From contig JAGBFQ010000033.1 of NCBI GenBank assembly GCA_017936385.1, positions 1 to 64,000 of the forward strand: 64,000 nt of DNA, in the 5' to 3' direction. The notes under the pieces were generated by a model. The model saw only the letters and a list, made by a program, of their open reading frames with translations, was not told the DNA's origin and did not search any database. Shown piece after piece: positions 8,137-17,900 of this stretch. Origin of the DNA: Rikenellaceae bacterium. Its GTDB lineage: Bacteria > Bacteroidota > Bacteroidia > Bacteroidales > Rikenellaceae. A program made the translations under genes and the position numbers. Every line of letters starts with the position of its first letter. Position 1 is the first letter of the stretch.

Positions 8137-8166
8137 TTGCGAATAGCTATTTTATAACTACATTTG
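8137..8166 (+). promoter_or_regulatory. promoter of the fimbrial operon
   Basis: TTG (8137-8139), 19-nt spacer, TACATTTG (8159-8166), leaving a leader of about 17 nt before the GTG start. It is the only strong consensus promoter I see before 14575 on this strand. Confidence 0.72.
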
Positions 8167-8188
8167 TCACGTTTTTTGGACCAAAATT

Positions 8189-8761
8189 GTGAAAACACAA
8201 AACCGCATCATACGGAAATTGATTGTCGCTGCACTCTTCGCGGTGGCATTTGTTGTGGCTCCTAATAAGGCCTCGGCGCAATTCTCGTCGGTGTCGGTCA
8301 ACGCACTCGGCTGGGTTACAGGCAATTTCAACGCTGCGGTTGACCTCAAGCTTGATACGAAAATTTCGCTTGACCTTCCCCTCTCGTTCTCTCCTATTCG
8401 CGGCAAAGAGCTGGGATGGCAGAACGTGACCTTTGCGCCCGGAGTACGTTTTTGGACAACGGAGTTGTATCGCGGCTCGTTCTTCGGGCTCTATGCCTCG
8501 GGTGCGTGGTACAATCTGCGATATGGTGGGTTCGACCGTCGGGGTTGGGCCACGGGCTTGGGATTCTCGTACGGCTACTCCAAACTGCTCAGCAAACGCT
8601 GGAATCTGGAGATGGAGATAGGTTTTAGTGCTATTTACACGGCTTTCGACAAGCACGAAAACCGCGTGTACGGAATTTTCGAGGACGAGCAGTGGTGGCA
8701 CACAAGACGTGTGATGCTGGTGCCGAGTAAACTCAAGGTGTCGGTCGGTTATCTGTTTTAG
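8189..8761 (+). CDS. DUF3575-type fimbrial cluster protein
   Basis: A 190-residue exported protein starting with GTG. It has a signal peptide (hydrophobic residues 10-25, AxA-like site near ASA-Q) and a beta-rich remainder with aromatic alternation ending in a C-terminal Phe (VGYLF), which suggests a small outer-membrane beta barrel. The sequence matches my knowledge of the DUF3575 family, which sits at the head of fimbrillin operons in Bacteroidales. Its function there is not established; a role in pilus assembly or anchoring is inferred from the five following genes. Confidence 0.72.
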   Translation: MKTQNRIIRKLIVAALFAVAFVVAPNKASAQFSSVSVNALGWVTGNFNAAVDLKLDTKISLDLPLSFSPIRGKELGWQNVTFAPGVRFWTTELYRGSFFGLYASGAWYNLRYGGFDRRGWATGLGFSYGYSKLLSKRWNLEMEIGFSAIYTAFDKHENRVYGIFEDEQWWHTRRVMLVPSKLKVSVGYLF

Positions 8762-8764
8762 ACG

Positions 8765-9616
8765 ATGGAAGTACGCAGAGTCATACGGTTGATTGCGGCG
8801 GTTGCAACGATGGTTGTGACCACCTCGGCGTGCACACTTGCAGAGTGGAACGACGAGAATGTACTGCGCAAGGCTGTGATTGTACTCGACTTCGGCCAGA
8901 AGATAGACCAAGTTCACCTGCAACTGTGGCGTAGTGGCCAGAGCCGCATCTACCGCGACACGTTGCTCAGTGGAGTGGGCGAGGGCTCCGTGGAGGTAAC
9001 CTACCTGTATAACGGCCACTACCGAGCAAATGCTCTGGTGTGTGACCAAGCTGGCAGCGTGGTGTGCTTGGAGGACGGAACGACGGTTGTGAGTGCTGCG
9101 AAGGATTCTCGTGGACGACTGATTCCCGTTGGTGAGGTTCTGTGGGGCACGTGGGAGTTTGATATTGTCAAGGGCGACCGCAAGAAGTTCACACCCCAGC
9201 AGGACACCATAACTACGGCCATGAGCGTCGAGGTTAATGGCTTGGAGTGGATTGACCAAGCTGAACTCTTGAGTTTCGAATACGACTACATGGGCGCGAT
9301 GACAACCCAAGGTAGGGTGTGGAGTGAGGGCGGTACGGCCGACTACGAAACCTATTGTCCCGCGGTGACGATTACGGATGACCGCATGAGTGGTGCGTGG
9401 CACACGATTTTTGACCCTGCACTGCCCGAAATGACCATTCGCTTGGTGTACCCCGATGGCCGCGTGTTGTATGAGCGCACGTTTGAGGTGCAGACCGAGG
9501 GCGGTAAACTTGAACTGAATATTGATATAAACATCGAGTTCACGCCGACTCATATCCACGCCACGGTGGGCGAGTGGAGCGAGACGGTGGAACGTGTTAC
9601 GGTGGATTTCCAATAG
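8765..9616 (+). CDS. FimB/Mfa2 or DUF5119-like fimbrial lipoprotein
   Basis: A 283-residue predicted lipoprotein (lipobox TTSAC, Cys23) starting 3 bp after the DUF3575 gene. The rest is beta-rich with no catalytic motifs. Its position and general composition resemble FimB/Mfa2 or DUF5119 proteins, which anchor or regulate the length of type V pili in the outer membrane. The similarity I can see is weak, so the family call rests mostly on context: DUF3575 upstream and fimbrillins downstream. Confidence 0.5.
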   Translation: MEVRRVIRLIAAVATMVVTTSACTLAEWNDENVLRKAVIVLDFGQKIDQVHLQLWRSGQSRIYRDTLLSGVGEGSVEVTYLYNGHYRANALVCDQAGSVVCLEDGTTVVSAAKDSRGRLIPVGEVLWGTWEFDIVKGDRKKFTPQQDTITTAMSVEVNGLEWIDQAELLSFEYDYMGAMTTQGRVWSEGGTADYETYCPAVTITDDRMSGAWHTIFDPALPEMTIRLVYPDGRVLYERTFEVQTEGGKLELNIDINIEFTPTHIHATVGEWSETVERVTVDFQ

Positions 9617-9624
9617 AGCGACGA

Positions 9625-10602
9625 ATGAAGTGGATGAAACACATAGTAATGATGTGCCTTGTGGCGGTCGTGGCGGTGTCGTGCAAAAGCACGGAACCCG
9701 TAATGCGCACCGAGGGTTCGTCGCGTATGCTGTTCAGCCGTGCAGTTGCTTCGGGAACCTCGGAGGGTGAGACCTACCGTGGAATCATAGCATCGAAAAC
9801 TTCGGACGGCTCGCAGTGGATGACCGCACCGAGCAACAGCTATTGCACCGAGTGGGAGTGTACGTTTGGTGGCGGTGAGGGTGATTTCCGTACCACGCGC
9901 TACCACTTGTACTATCCCGAGGGCACGTATAATTTCTATGCGTTGGGCTATAATGGTAGTGGGCAATTCCGCGCCGAAAATGGTACAACAATGGTTAAGG
10001 CTAAGGGTGGCGTTACGGGTGCCAACGACTACATCATGGCCACACTGTCGGATGTCGAGTTGGATGGAGTGAACGACGTGGAGTGCAGTTTGGCTTTCTA
10101 TCACCTTTTTGCGCAGGTGCGTTTCGAACTGAAGGTCCGCACGGTGGATGTCACCGAGAGTTTGGATGAGGTGCTGGAGAGCGTCGAGCTGGTCGATGTC
10201 AGTGAGTTGGGCTATCGCTTGAACGGAGTGATTGACTTGGCAGAAGAGCCGACCGATGGCGTGTGGATGACCCCCGACAATGCGGATAGTAAAAAGCTTG
10301 GCGATGTTACCTTTGGCGTGCGATATATGGTTGTGCCGCACAGCGGGGTTTATCAACCGAAAGATGCAACCATTAAGGTGAAGATTGACGGCCGCGATTT
10401 CAGTGTGCCTGTGAGTGGCGCGGATAATCTGCGACTCGAGCCAGGCAAATGCCGCGTACTGCGTATGACCTACAACGGAGTGAGCGTTCAGGCCGTGGGT
10501 GTCCCTCAATGGAGTGTCGGCGAAGAGATTGTGGTGGGTAATCGCGACTTGAACGGCGACGGCAAATGGGACGGTGTCCAAGTTCCCCAATGGGGTAAAT
10601 GA
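9625..10602 (+). CDS. fimbrillin family protein, copy 1
   Basis: A 325-residue lipoprotein precursor. The start at 9625 is chosen because it gives a clean signal peptide with lipobox VVAVSC (Cys20) and lies 8 bp after the previous stop. Residues 38-40 are Ser-Arg-Ala, followed about 12 residues later by TYRGII. The other two fimbrillins have the same arrangement, consistent with Arg-specific cleavage of the propeptide during type V pilus assembly. It ends in DRNLNGDGKWDG-like acidic sequence that the other copies lack, so it may be a tip or accessory subunit rather than the stalk. This is inference. Confidence 0.7.
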   Translation: MKWMKHIVMMCLVAVVAVSCKSTEPVMRTEGSSRMLFSRAVASGTSEGETYRGIIASKTSDGSQWMTAPSNSYCTEWECTFGGGEGDFRTTRYHLYYPEGTYNFYALGYNGSGQFRAENGTTMVKAKGGVTGANDYIMATLSDVELDGVNDVECSLAFYHLFAQVRFELKVRTVDVTESLDEVLESVELVDVSELGYRLNGVIDLAEEPTDGVWMTPDNADSKKLGDVTFGVRYMVVPHSGVYQPKDATIKVKIDGRDFSVPVSGADNLRLEPGKCRVLRMTYNGVSVQAVGVPQWSVGEEIVVGNRDLNGDGKWDGVQVPQWGK

Positions 10603-10653
10603 GAATAACGCAAATAATTAACAATCAAAATAAACTAAAAACATTTTAAGACC

Positions 10654-11568
10654 ATGAAAAAGATTTTTATGACCCTCGCAGCTTCGGCCCTGGTATTGGG
10701 TGGCTGCACCGATGGCGACGTTGATTCGACTATCGAGAAAAACGAAATGGTAACCGTACGCTTTGCTGCATCGTCGGCCGACATCCAAGTTCGCTCGACC
10801 CGCGCAGGTCAAAACTACACCGGAGTTATCGGTATCAATCCCGAGAGCGACGGCACTTGGGAGGTAGCCCCCACCGCCGAGACTCTGAAATTCGAGAGCG
10901 CTTTGTCGAACACCGAGAACGCTTTGGCTATTAGCGGTACGGCTGTTGCTGATAACGCTGTTCAAATCAAATCGACTGGTGCAAACAACGCCAAGTTCGT
11001 GTCGTTTGGTGTAGCAAGCGGTGATGTTGCAATCAGCGGTAACACCGTAACTCTGAACGCAAATGGTGATGGTACCGAACTTACCAATGACTACATCTAC
11101 GCTTCGACCGAGCAACCTGTTAACGCTGTTAACGGAAATGCTGCTGTGTCGTTTGCATACTCGCACGTTATGGCTAAACTTCGCGTTGAGTTGTATGAGA
11201 AAGATTACAGCAATGCAAAAATTACCGAAGGCGTAACCATCAGTGGCGTTGACCAATTGGGTATCGTTCGTAACGGTTCGCTGGATATTACCACCGGCGT
11301 GGTTACTCCTTCGACCACTGCTCTTCCCAGCAGCATCGCACTCAACACCGAGTATTTCGTACTGCCCCAAACCGCTGGTGCCGGCAAAACTTTCACCGTT
11401 AACTTCAACGGCAAAGATTACACCGTTGACTTGGGCGCATCGGGTCTGGAGTTGACCGCTAATAAAATCCGCGTAATTCGTCTGTTGGTTACCGGCTCGG
11501 GTATCACCTTCAAGGCTACTCTGGAGGATTGGACTGAGGAGAATACTGACATCAACATTTCGCTCTAA
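10654..11568 (+). CDS. fimbrillin family protein, copy 2
   Basis: A 304-residue lipoprotein precursor with lipobox VLGGC (Cys18) and Ser-Thr-Arg-Ala at residues 48-51 just before NYTGVIG. It has the two-domain, beta-rich layout of FimA/Mfa1-type fimbrillins: a signal and pro-strand, then mature N- and C-terminal domains. A Ser/Thr/Asn-rich composition and lack of catalytic motifs fit a structural pilin. In the known pathway the precursor is lipidated, moved to the surface, cut after Arg and polymerised by strand exchange. It lies between two paralogues in the same orientation, with gaps of 51 and 38 bp. Confidence 0.78.
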   Translation: MKKIFMTLAASALVLGGCTDGDVDSTIEKNEMVTVRFAASSADIQVRSTRAGQNYTGVIGINPESDGTWEVAPTAETLKFESALSNTENALAISGTAVADNAVQIKSTGANNAKFVSFGVASGDVAISGNTVTLNANGDGTELTNDYIYASTEQPVNAVNGNAAVSFAYSHVMAKLRVELYEKDYSNAKITEGVTISGVDQLGIVRNGSLDITTGVVTPSTTALPSSIALNTEYFVLPQTAGAGKTFTVNFNGKDYTVDLGASGLELTANKIRVIRLLVTGSGITFKATLEDWTEENTDINISL

Positions 11569-11606
11569 GTAATTAACTTGCAGAACGCATTATAACGTTC
11601 CGAAAA

Positions 11607-12488
11607 ATGAAACGACTTATTGTTATAGGAGTTGCGGCTATGTTGGCTGTGGGATGTACCAAAGGGTATGTCCCCGGCCAGCAAGACGACCGTGCGCAAG
11701 AGGTCGAGGTAAGGTTCAACGCCGAGGCCAACTTCAGCGTAAACTACACCCGAGCAACGGCCGATACCTACAACGGTGTGATTGGCGCAATCAACTCGGT
11801 GGAGGGATGGGAGTTTGCTCCCGATGAGGTGGCGTTCGACGGTTTGGTGGGCAATGCAACCACGTCGCAAGCTATCTCGACAACGCCCGAAAAGGTGGTC
11901 GTAGCAACGGGACCCTACACCTTTGTCAGTTGTGCCGTCAGTGGTGCAGGCAAGGTGGCTCTCGACGGCAGTTCGGTAGCACTCGTGGGTGGCCAGCAGA
12001 CCGCCGACAATGATGTGGTATGGTGCGCAACACAAGCTACGGTGACCGCTCAGGAGGGAAAACCCTTTGGCGTGCAGTTTGACTACGGACACGTTTTCTC
12101 GGCAGTGCGTTTTGAGCTCAACGCCGAGGGCAAAAACGCCGAGGCACTGATGGCCGAAACCACGCTGAACGGCGTCAGCAACCTGAATCTCGCACTCGAT
12201 GGTGTGCTGAATATCCAAAACGGAGTTATCAGCAACGCGCAGAACACTCTGGGCAAGGACGAAACCATTAAATGGGCGACCAACTATCTGGTTTTGCCCG
12301 GTGAGTCGCAACCCGGCGAGCTGTCGGTGAGCTATCGCGGCGTGGAGTTCAAGGGTACGCTGCCCGCAAAGAGTTTCCTGCCCGGACAAAGAACCGTTGT
12401 CAGCATTACTCTCAACACCGCAGACATCACCTGCTCAGCGACCATCAAAGAGTGGGAGGTGGTAGAAGAAAAAGTAACTTTGGAGTAG
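11607..12488 (+). CDS. fimbrillin family protein, copy 3
   Basis: A 293-residue lipoprotein precursor with lipobox MLAVGC (Cys17) and Tyr-Thr-Arg-Ala at residues 47-50 before TYNGVIGA. This matches copy 2 in spacing and copy 1 more loosely. The C-terminal region (FLPGQRTVVSITL, then a Trp-containing end, EWEVVEEK) parallels the ends of copies 1 and 2. It is probably a structural or accessory pilin from tandem duplication. The stop codon TAG at 12486-12488 abuts the 119-bp palindromic repeat, whose first base is the last base of the stop. Confidence 0.76.
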   Translation: MKRLIVIGVAAMLAVGCTKGYVPGQQDDRAQEVEVRFNAEANFSVNYTRATADTYNGVIGAINSVEGWEFAPDEVAFDGLVGNATTSQAISTTPEKVVVATGPYTFVSCAVSGAGKVALDGSSVALVGGQQTADNDVVWCATQATVTAQEGKPFGVQFDYGHVFSAVRFELNAEGKNAEALMAETTLNGVSNLNLALDGVLNIQNGVISNAQNTLGKDETIKWATNYLVLPGESQPGELSVSYRGVEFKGTLPAKSFLPGQRTVVSITLNTADITCSATIKEWEVVEEKVTLE

Positions 12489-12606
12489 AATGTGTCTAAA
12501 AAGGTGATTTTTGCGTTACGCTTGTCAGTGAAATCCTCACATACGTTTAGTATGCTGTGGTTTCACTGCCTACGCAAGCCTTAAAATCCCACTTTTATAC
12601 ACATTC
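12488..12606. repeat. 119-bp imperfect palindrome (same family as 3821-3941)
   Basis: Begins GAATGTGTCTAAAAA and ends ACTTTTATACACATTC, with internal CGTTACGCTTG on the left mirrored by CTACGCAAGCC on the right and a centre near ACGTTTAGTATG. It sits inside the fimbrial operon between the third fimbrillin and the OmpA-like gene, where a long RNA hairpin could lower downstream expression. Confidence 0.78.
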
Positions 12607-12640
12607 TGAATATCCCATAAAACACAACACACAGAGCAAC

Positions 12641-14575
12641 GTGAGAAGATTCGACCCATACAAATTTTTGCTTGTCGGCGCAGTTGTGCTGCTGGCGTGC
12701 TCGTGTGGTATCTCTTATAAGGCCAATCGGACGAGTAACATCAATCCGGCTTTGCCCAATAAGAAAGCACCCAAAATCGCACGCTTTGCACAAGATACAT
12801 CGTTTGCTGACAACTTCACCGTATGGGAGAAGGACGACAGCACGACACTCTACATGTTGGACCGTGTGGTGGACGAAGCAACAGGCGAAGAGATGGCCTC
12901 GGTGAACATGGAGGCCATCACCGTCGTTGCAAGTAGCAAAACCGTGGTCGAACGTCTGGGCGAAATCACCATCGACTTCAATGTCAGTATCCCGCGCTCG
13001 ATGCAGGATACAAGATGGTGTTTGAACTTTGTACCCGTGGCTTTCGACAACTTCGGTGTCGAGCAGCGGCTCGAACCCGTGGTAATCAAGGGCGAACTGT
13101 TCAGCGATGTCGAACGACGACACGTCTGGCAGATGGACACCTACCTCAACAAATTGCTCGGCGAAGAGGGCGAATCCGCGACCAACACCGTGCTGCTGGC
13201 CAAATACTACGAGGCTCTCAATGCACAACCAACCGAGGCTCGCAAACGCAAGGTGCGCAAAACTTTCGAGGAGACAATTCGTTTCCCGCTCCGCACTGAG
13301 GTTCGCCTGGACTCGGTAATCCGTCACAAGACGGACATCACGTACTATTACCGTCAGACCGTCAAACCCACCTCGGGTATGCGACGTCTGCACCTCCACT
13401 TCGACAGCTCCATAGAGGCTGTCAATGGAATGACCTATCAGCTGCCACCGAGTGACACGCTGACTTACTACATCTCGTCAATGATTTCGCTCATCGACAC
13501 CACGATGGTCTACCGCAAAGAGGTGATTTCGAAATACCTTGTGGTAAATGACCGTAACCAGCTCGGTTGCCGTGTGAACGTGGTGTTTCCGCAGGGCAAG
13601 ACCAAAATCATCGACACTCTGCGCGACAACCGTCAACAAATTGCCAATATTCGCACACTGATGGACTCGCTGGTCAACCACAACGAGTTTATCGTCGACA
13701 GCATAGTGCTGACCGCGGCCTCGTCGCCCGAGGGTGCCTATAAGTTGAATACCTCGCTGGCCGAACGACGTGCCAATGCACTCAAGGATTACATTATCGA
13801 AAACTTCCAACGCTCGCCCGAGGATAACATCCTGTTCCAGGCCGTGGGCATGCCCGATAGCCTGTTGGGTGAGGGGGCCGCAGCTGCCGTGGCCACGGTC
13901 GATACAACCGAGGAGGAACCCATCGACCTGCGCAAGGTGTTGGTTGTAAGATGGATTGGCGAGGATTGGGCTGAGTTCGAGTACCAACTGGGCGAAGATT
14001 CGGTGATGCGCAATGACCCCGCCAAGGACAAAATCATTGCACTTGCACGCTCCATCAAAAATCCCGATGCACGCGAGGCGCAGATACGTGCCAAATACCC
14101 CGCGCAGTATCGTTATATACTCAAAAATATCTACCCCAACATGCGAGCCGTGAACTTCAAGTACGACCTGCGCCGACGGGGTATGGTTCAAGATACGCTG
14201 ATTACGGATGTGCCCGACACGACCTATCTGCGTGGTGTGGAGTACCTTCGTCAGCGCGACTATCAGAAAGCTCTCGAGATTTTGGTAAACTACGAAACGC
14301 CCAATACCGCGTTGGTCGATATGTCGCTGGGCTACAACCATAACGCTTACGATATCCTTCGTAAGTGTCGCAACCGTTCGGCCCACAGCGAGTATCTGTA
14401 TGCCATCTGTTGCTCACGTTTGGGCAAGTTGCGCGAGGGCGTTGCCAGCTACAACCGCGCCGTGGCCTTAGATGAGAAGTTGATGTTCCGTGCAGGACTC
14501 GACCCCGAGATACAAGACCTTCTGACCGAGGCACAAGCCCGTGGCATGGAGGTAACCCTACCCGAGTATTGGTAA
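12641..14575 (+). CDS. OmpA/TPR-type fimbrial lipoprotein (DUF3868-like N-terminus)
   Basis: A 644-residue outer-membrane lipoprotein starting at GTG 12641, which gives an immediate signal peptide with lipobox LLACSC (Cys20 or Cys22). An in-frame ATG at 12557 lies inside the palindromic repeat and would add a non-signal extension, so I reject it. After a beta-rich N-terminal region resembling DUF3868, an OmpA-like peptidoglycan-binding segment appears (about residues 330-385, with ASSPEGAYKLN and ERRANALKDYI). The C-terminus (about 535-640) has TPR-like helices such as EYLRQRDYQKALEIL. It is the last gene of the fimbrial operon and probably ties the pilus to the cell wall. Confidence 0.7.
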   Translation: MRRFDPYKFLLVGAVVLLACSCGISYKANRTSNINPALPNKKAPKIARFAQDTSFADNFTVWEKDDSTTLYMLDRVVDEATGEEMASVNMEAITVVASSKTVVERLGEITIDFNVSIPRSMQDTRWCLNFVPVAFDNFGVEQRLEPVVIKGELFSDVERRHVWQMDTYLNKLLGEEGESATNTVLLAKYYEALNAQPTEARKRKVRKTFEETIRFPLRTEVRLDSVIRHKTDITYYYRQTVKPTSGMRRLHLHFDSSIEAVNGMTYQLPPSDTLTYYISSMISLIDTTMVYRKEVISKYLVVNDRNQLGCRVNVVFPQGKTKIIDTLRDNRQQIANIRTLMDSLVNHNEFIVDSIVLTAASSPEGAYKLNTSLAERRANALKDYIIENFQRSPEDNILFQAVGMPDSLLGEGAAAAVATVDTTEEEPIDLRKVLVVRWIGEDWAEFEYQLGEDSVMRNDPAKDKIIALARSIKNPDAREAQIRAKYPAQYRYILKNIYPNMRAVNFKYDLRRRGMVQDTLITDVPDTTYLRGVEYLRQRDYQKALEILVNYETPNTALVDMSLGYNHNAYDILRKCRNRSAHSEYLYAICCSRLGKLREGVASYNRAVALDEKLMFRAGLDPEIQDLLTEAQARGMEVTLPEYW

Positions 14576-14624
14576 TGTAAAATAACATTCTTCATAATCA
14601 GGTAATAATGTTTTTTTGTTGGTA

Positions 14625-14665
14625 GACTGCGACTCTCCGTGACGGACGGTCGCAGTCGTCTTTTT
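14625..14665 (+). terminator. intrinsic terminator of the fimbrial operon
   Basis: Nine-bp stem GACTGCGAC (14625-14633) with GTCGCAGTC (14649-14657), then five T at 14660-14664. Confidence 0.8.
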
Positions 14666-14924
14666 ATGTTCTTTAGGTGTCGGCAAAGCACCAAGAAACC
14701 AGGCGCACACTGCCCGTAGAAAGGAGTTGCGTTTCTCTGAGGGGGGGAGGATGCAGGGGCTTCTGACGTTGTGAAGTGTCGATTGCGTTTTAGCAGATAT
14801 CCGACACATCTCTGTGGGTGTGTTTTCGCTCCATTCCTCCACTCTCTCTAACATCTAATCAAAATGTCATTAAAGATATGGCGTGCTTTTTCCAATACAT
14901 AAGAGCAATAAATACACATAGAAA
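14666..14924. other. gene-free spacer
   Basis: The gap from 14576 to 14990 holds two terminators (14625-14665 and 14925-14953). Between them I see no convincing gene, promoter box or repeat. It includes a purine-rich patch near 14740 (GAGGGGGGGAGG). Confidence 0.6.
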
Positions 14925-14953
14925 GAGGGGCTGTCCGCAGTGGACAGCCCCTC
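14925..14953 (-). terminator. intrinsic terminator of the 1487-residue surface protein gene
   Basis: Twelve-bp perfect stem GAGGGGCTGTCC (14925-14936) with GGACAGCCCCTC (14942-14953), 5-nt loop, followed on the minus strand by TTTCT. Confidence 0.85.
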
Positions 14954-14990
14954 TGATTTTGGACTACTCTTTCGAGAGTGTTTGTGGCGA

Positions 14991-17900
14991 TTAGTCTACG
15001 ATGGGAGTGCCACCGCCTACGCCGACATTGCCATTGTTGTCACCACCAACGGAAGGAGTTCCACCGCCGATGTTTACATCGTCGTCAATCTCGCCGTACG
15101 AGGGAGTGCCGCCGCCGAAACCAACGTCCTCGCCGTCATCCTCGCTCTCGCTGCCGCTCATACCAACGCCGCAAGTGTAGTAGTTGTAAACGGTAGGAAC
15201 GCCGTCTTTAACAACAACCAAAACGATGATGTTACCGCCGTATTGCTCCTCATAGGGAAGCATACTGTTGTAAGTGTACTCGGTACCCTCGGCAACTTTG
15301 CGGTAAGCACCGTTCTCGGTTGCGATGGGGTCGCCTTCTGCGAACAGCAGAGCCACTTTCGAGCTAACCTCGTTGGGTTGAGCATCGTCGCCCAGGTTGA
15401 GCAACCAAGCAGTACCCTCAGCAGGCAGGTTCGATACGGTGAAGGTAGCAGTACCTGCGCTTACATTCTCCGAAACCAGAGCCATTGCGGGAGCCTCGGT
15501 GGTTGTGCCACCAGCCAAGCCTTCGCCACATACGTAGTAGTTAACAACCGAAGCGTTGCCTTGTGCGTCAACTACCACGAAAGCGATGATGTTACCACCA
15601 TAGGTGGGGTGATAGGTCATCATGTATTGGAAGGCATTCTCCGAGCCGTTCTCAACTTTGCGGTAAGCACCCATTGCGCTTGCGGTGGGCTCGCCATCAG
15701 CGAACAGAGCAGCTACTTTGCTGTCAACCTCGTCAACCAAAGCCTCGCTACCCAAGTTAATCAGCCAGCCGGTGTAGTCGGCACCGATACCGTTAACGCT
15801 CAGGGTTACGCTTGCCGATGCGGGGTCGGTAACGTCTTCCGAAACGATTGCCATTGCGGGTTTGTGGTCAACAATGGGGTCGTCGCCACCGCCTTGGCCG
15901 ATTTCGAGAGTACCCTCGGGCGATACACCCTTGCCACAAGCATAAGCTGCAACTACCCAAGGTTTGTTCTCGGCGTCAACCAGAACCAGAGCGATTACGC
16001 TAACCTCTCCTTTCCACTCGGTAGCCAGGTTAGTGAAAGTTACTTCAGTACCAGCCTCAACCTTGCGGTTTACATTGTTCTCCGAAGGAACGCCGTCTTC
16101 GAATTTGGCAGCAACGTCAGTGATTACGTTTGCAGGTTTAGCAGCAGCACCCAAGTTAAACATCCAAGCGGAGTAACCTGCGGGGATATCGCTAACTTTC
16201 AGAGTTGCGCTTGCGTTAACGTCATCGGTGGTATCCTCGCTAAGCAGACTCAAGGTTGCGCCTTTGTAGAGTGCGGGGAATACGTCGGTACCGGGCTCGG
16301 GAGTGTCGCCACCGTCGTTTACGGTACCTTTGTCGCCGGTGCCTGCTTTGTAGTAGTCAGCCAGAGTAACGTTACCCTCGTTGTCCATACCTACAACAGC
16401 CAAAATCGAGCCACCCCACTCATCGCTATAAGCGGTCAGGAAGTTGTACTCCTTAACTGCGTCGAAAGTGATTTCCTCAACAACAGCTCCTGTAATCATA
16501 CCGGTCGAGCCGTACTCTTTGATACCTGCTGCGATTTTCTCGCTCAACTCAGACTCTTTGATTTCTGCAAAACGTACAAGCCAGCCGAACTCAAATGCTT
16601 CGTTAACTTTGGTAATTTGGGTTTTAACATTCACCATACCCTCGTTGTTGACCAACTCTTTAACATTCAGAATTGCGTCACCGGTGGGGGTCAGTACGGG
16701 AGCGTCAACACCCTTGTCGCCGGTACCTGCCAGATAGTAGTCCGAAACGTTGAATTTGCCATCCTTGTCCAAAGTAACGGCAGCAACGATAGTACCACCC
16801 CAACCTTGGTCGTAAGGAATCATAGACTCATATACGAACGACTCGCCCTCGGCGAAGGTAATATCTTTAACTGCACCGAAGATGCTCTCGGTGGTACCAT
16901 CCCACTCTTGGAGGTTGTTGAATACGGCGGTCTCGATGTTTTTCTCCATCTCCTCGTTGAAGTAGAATAACCAAGCCTTGTCAACGTTATCCGATTTCGA
17001 ACCTGCCGAAATGGTAGCAGCAGCAACCTCGGCAGTTACGCCACCCTCTTTAACAATCAGGGCTACCTCACCGGTACCGGTCATGTCAATCTTCGAAGGT
17101 TCTACAATCTCCTCGAGGGTCTTGTAGTAGGTCAGACTCGAATCCCACAATTGAACCAGGTTGGTCAGCGGGCCGGGGGTACCTTCAGCGTCAAATGCCA
17201 TTGCAATTACAGCGTATTGGTTGCCGGGAACATAAACCTCGTCGGTGATTTCAACTTTACCGTCTTTAACCTCATACTCTTTCCACATGTACGAAGCCTC
17301 TTCCGAAATCATGATGAAGTCCAAAGTGGCTTTATTGTTGTTGTAGTCAACCGAAGTGGTGAAGTATACGCGAACTTTCTTAGCGTCGGCGTTGGTGGTC
17401 AGGCTGTAAGTAAGAGCATTGATGTCGGTTTGAGTCTCGAAAGTAGCCGAGGTGATAGCACCTTTACCGGTCAGCTCGGGACGTTTGGTGTGGAACTTCT
17501 CGAATACGACATCACCGATTTTGCCGTCTTTGATGGCGATTGCATATACAATATAATCGGTATCGATACCCATGTCATCAACAAATTTGATGGTCTCCTT
17601 GCCTTGGAACATGTGAGGAACGGCAGCTGCATTTGCAACCAAGAAAGCCTTAACCTCGTCTGCACTCATCGAGTTTACATCGAAACCACCATCTTGTTGG
17701 TTGGTGACCAAGCGAGTACCTGCAATGATGCGGCAGTCGGTGCTTGCGGTGAAGGTTGCGGTAACGTCGGTCATGCCGATTTCGTCGATATTCATCTTGA
17801 GGTCAACATTGCCATCAATCTTGGCTGCGGGAGCGGTGAACTCTTGAGTGTAAACTTTCGAGTTACCCTCGGCATCCTCGGCGTAAACAGCAACGGTGTA

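Noticed and set aside
14558-14854. A 98-codon minus-strand frame after the fimbrial operon
   Set aside because: It runs through the terminator hairpin at 14625-14665 and overlaps the end of the OmpA-like gene.
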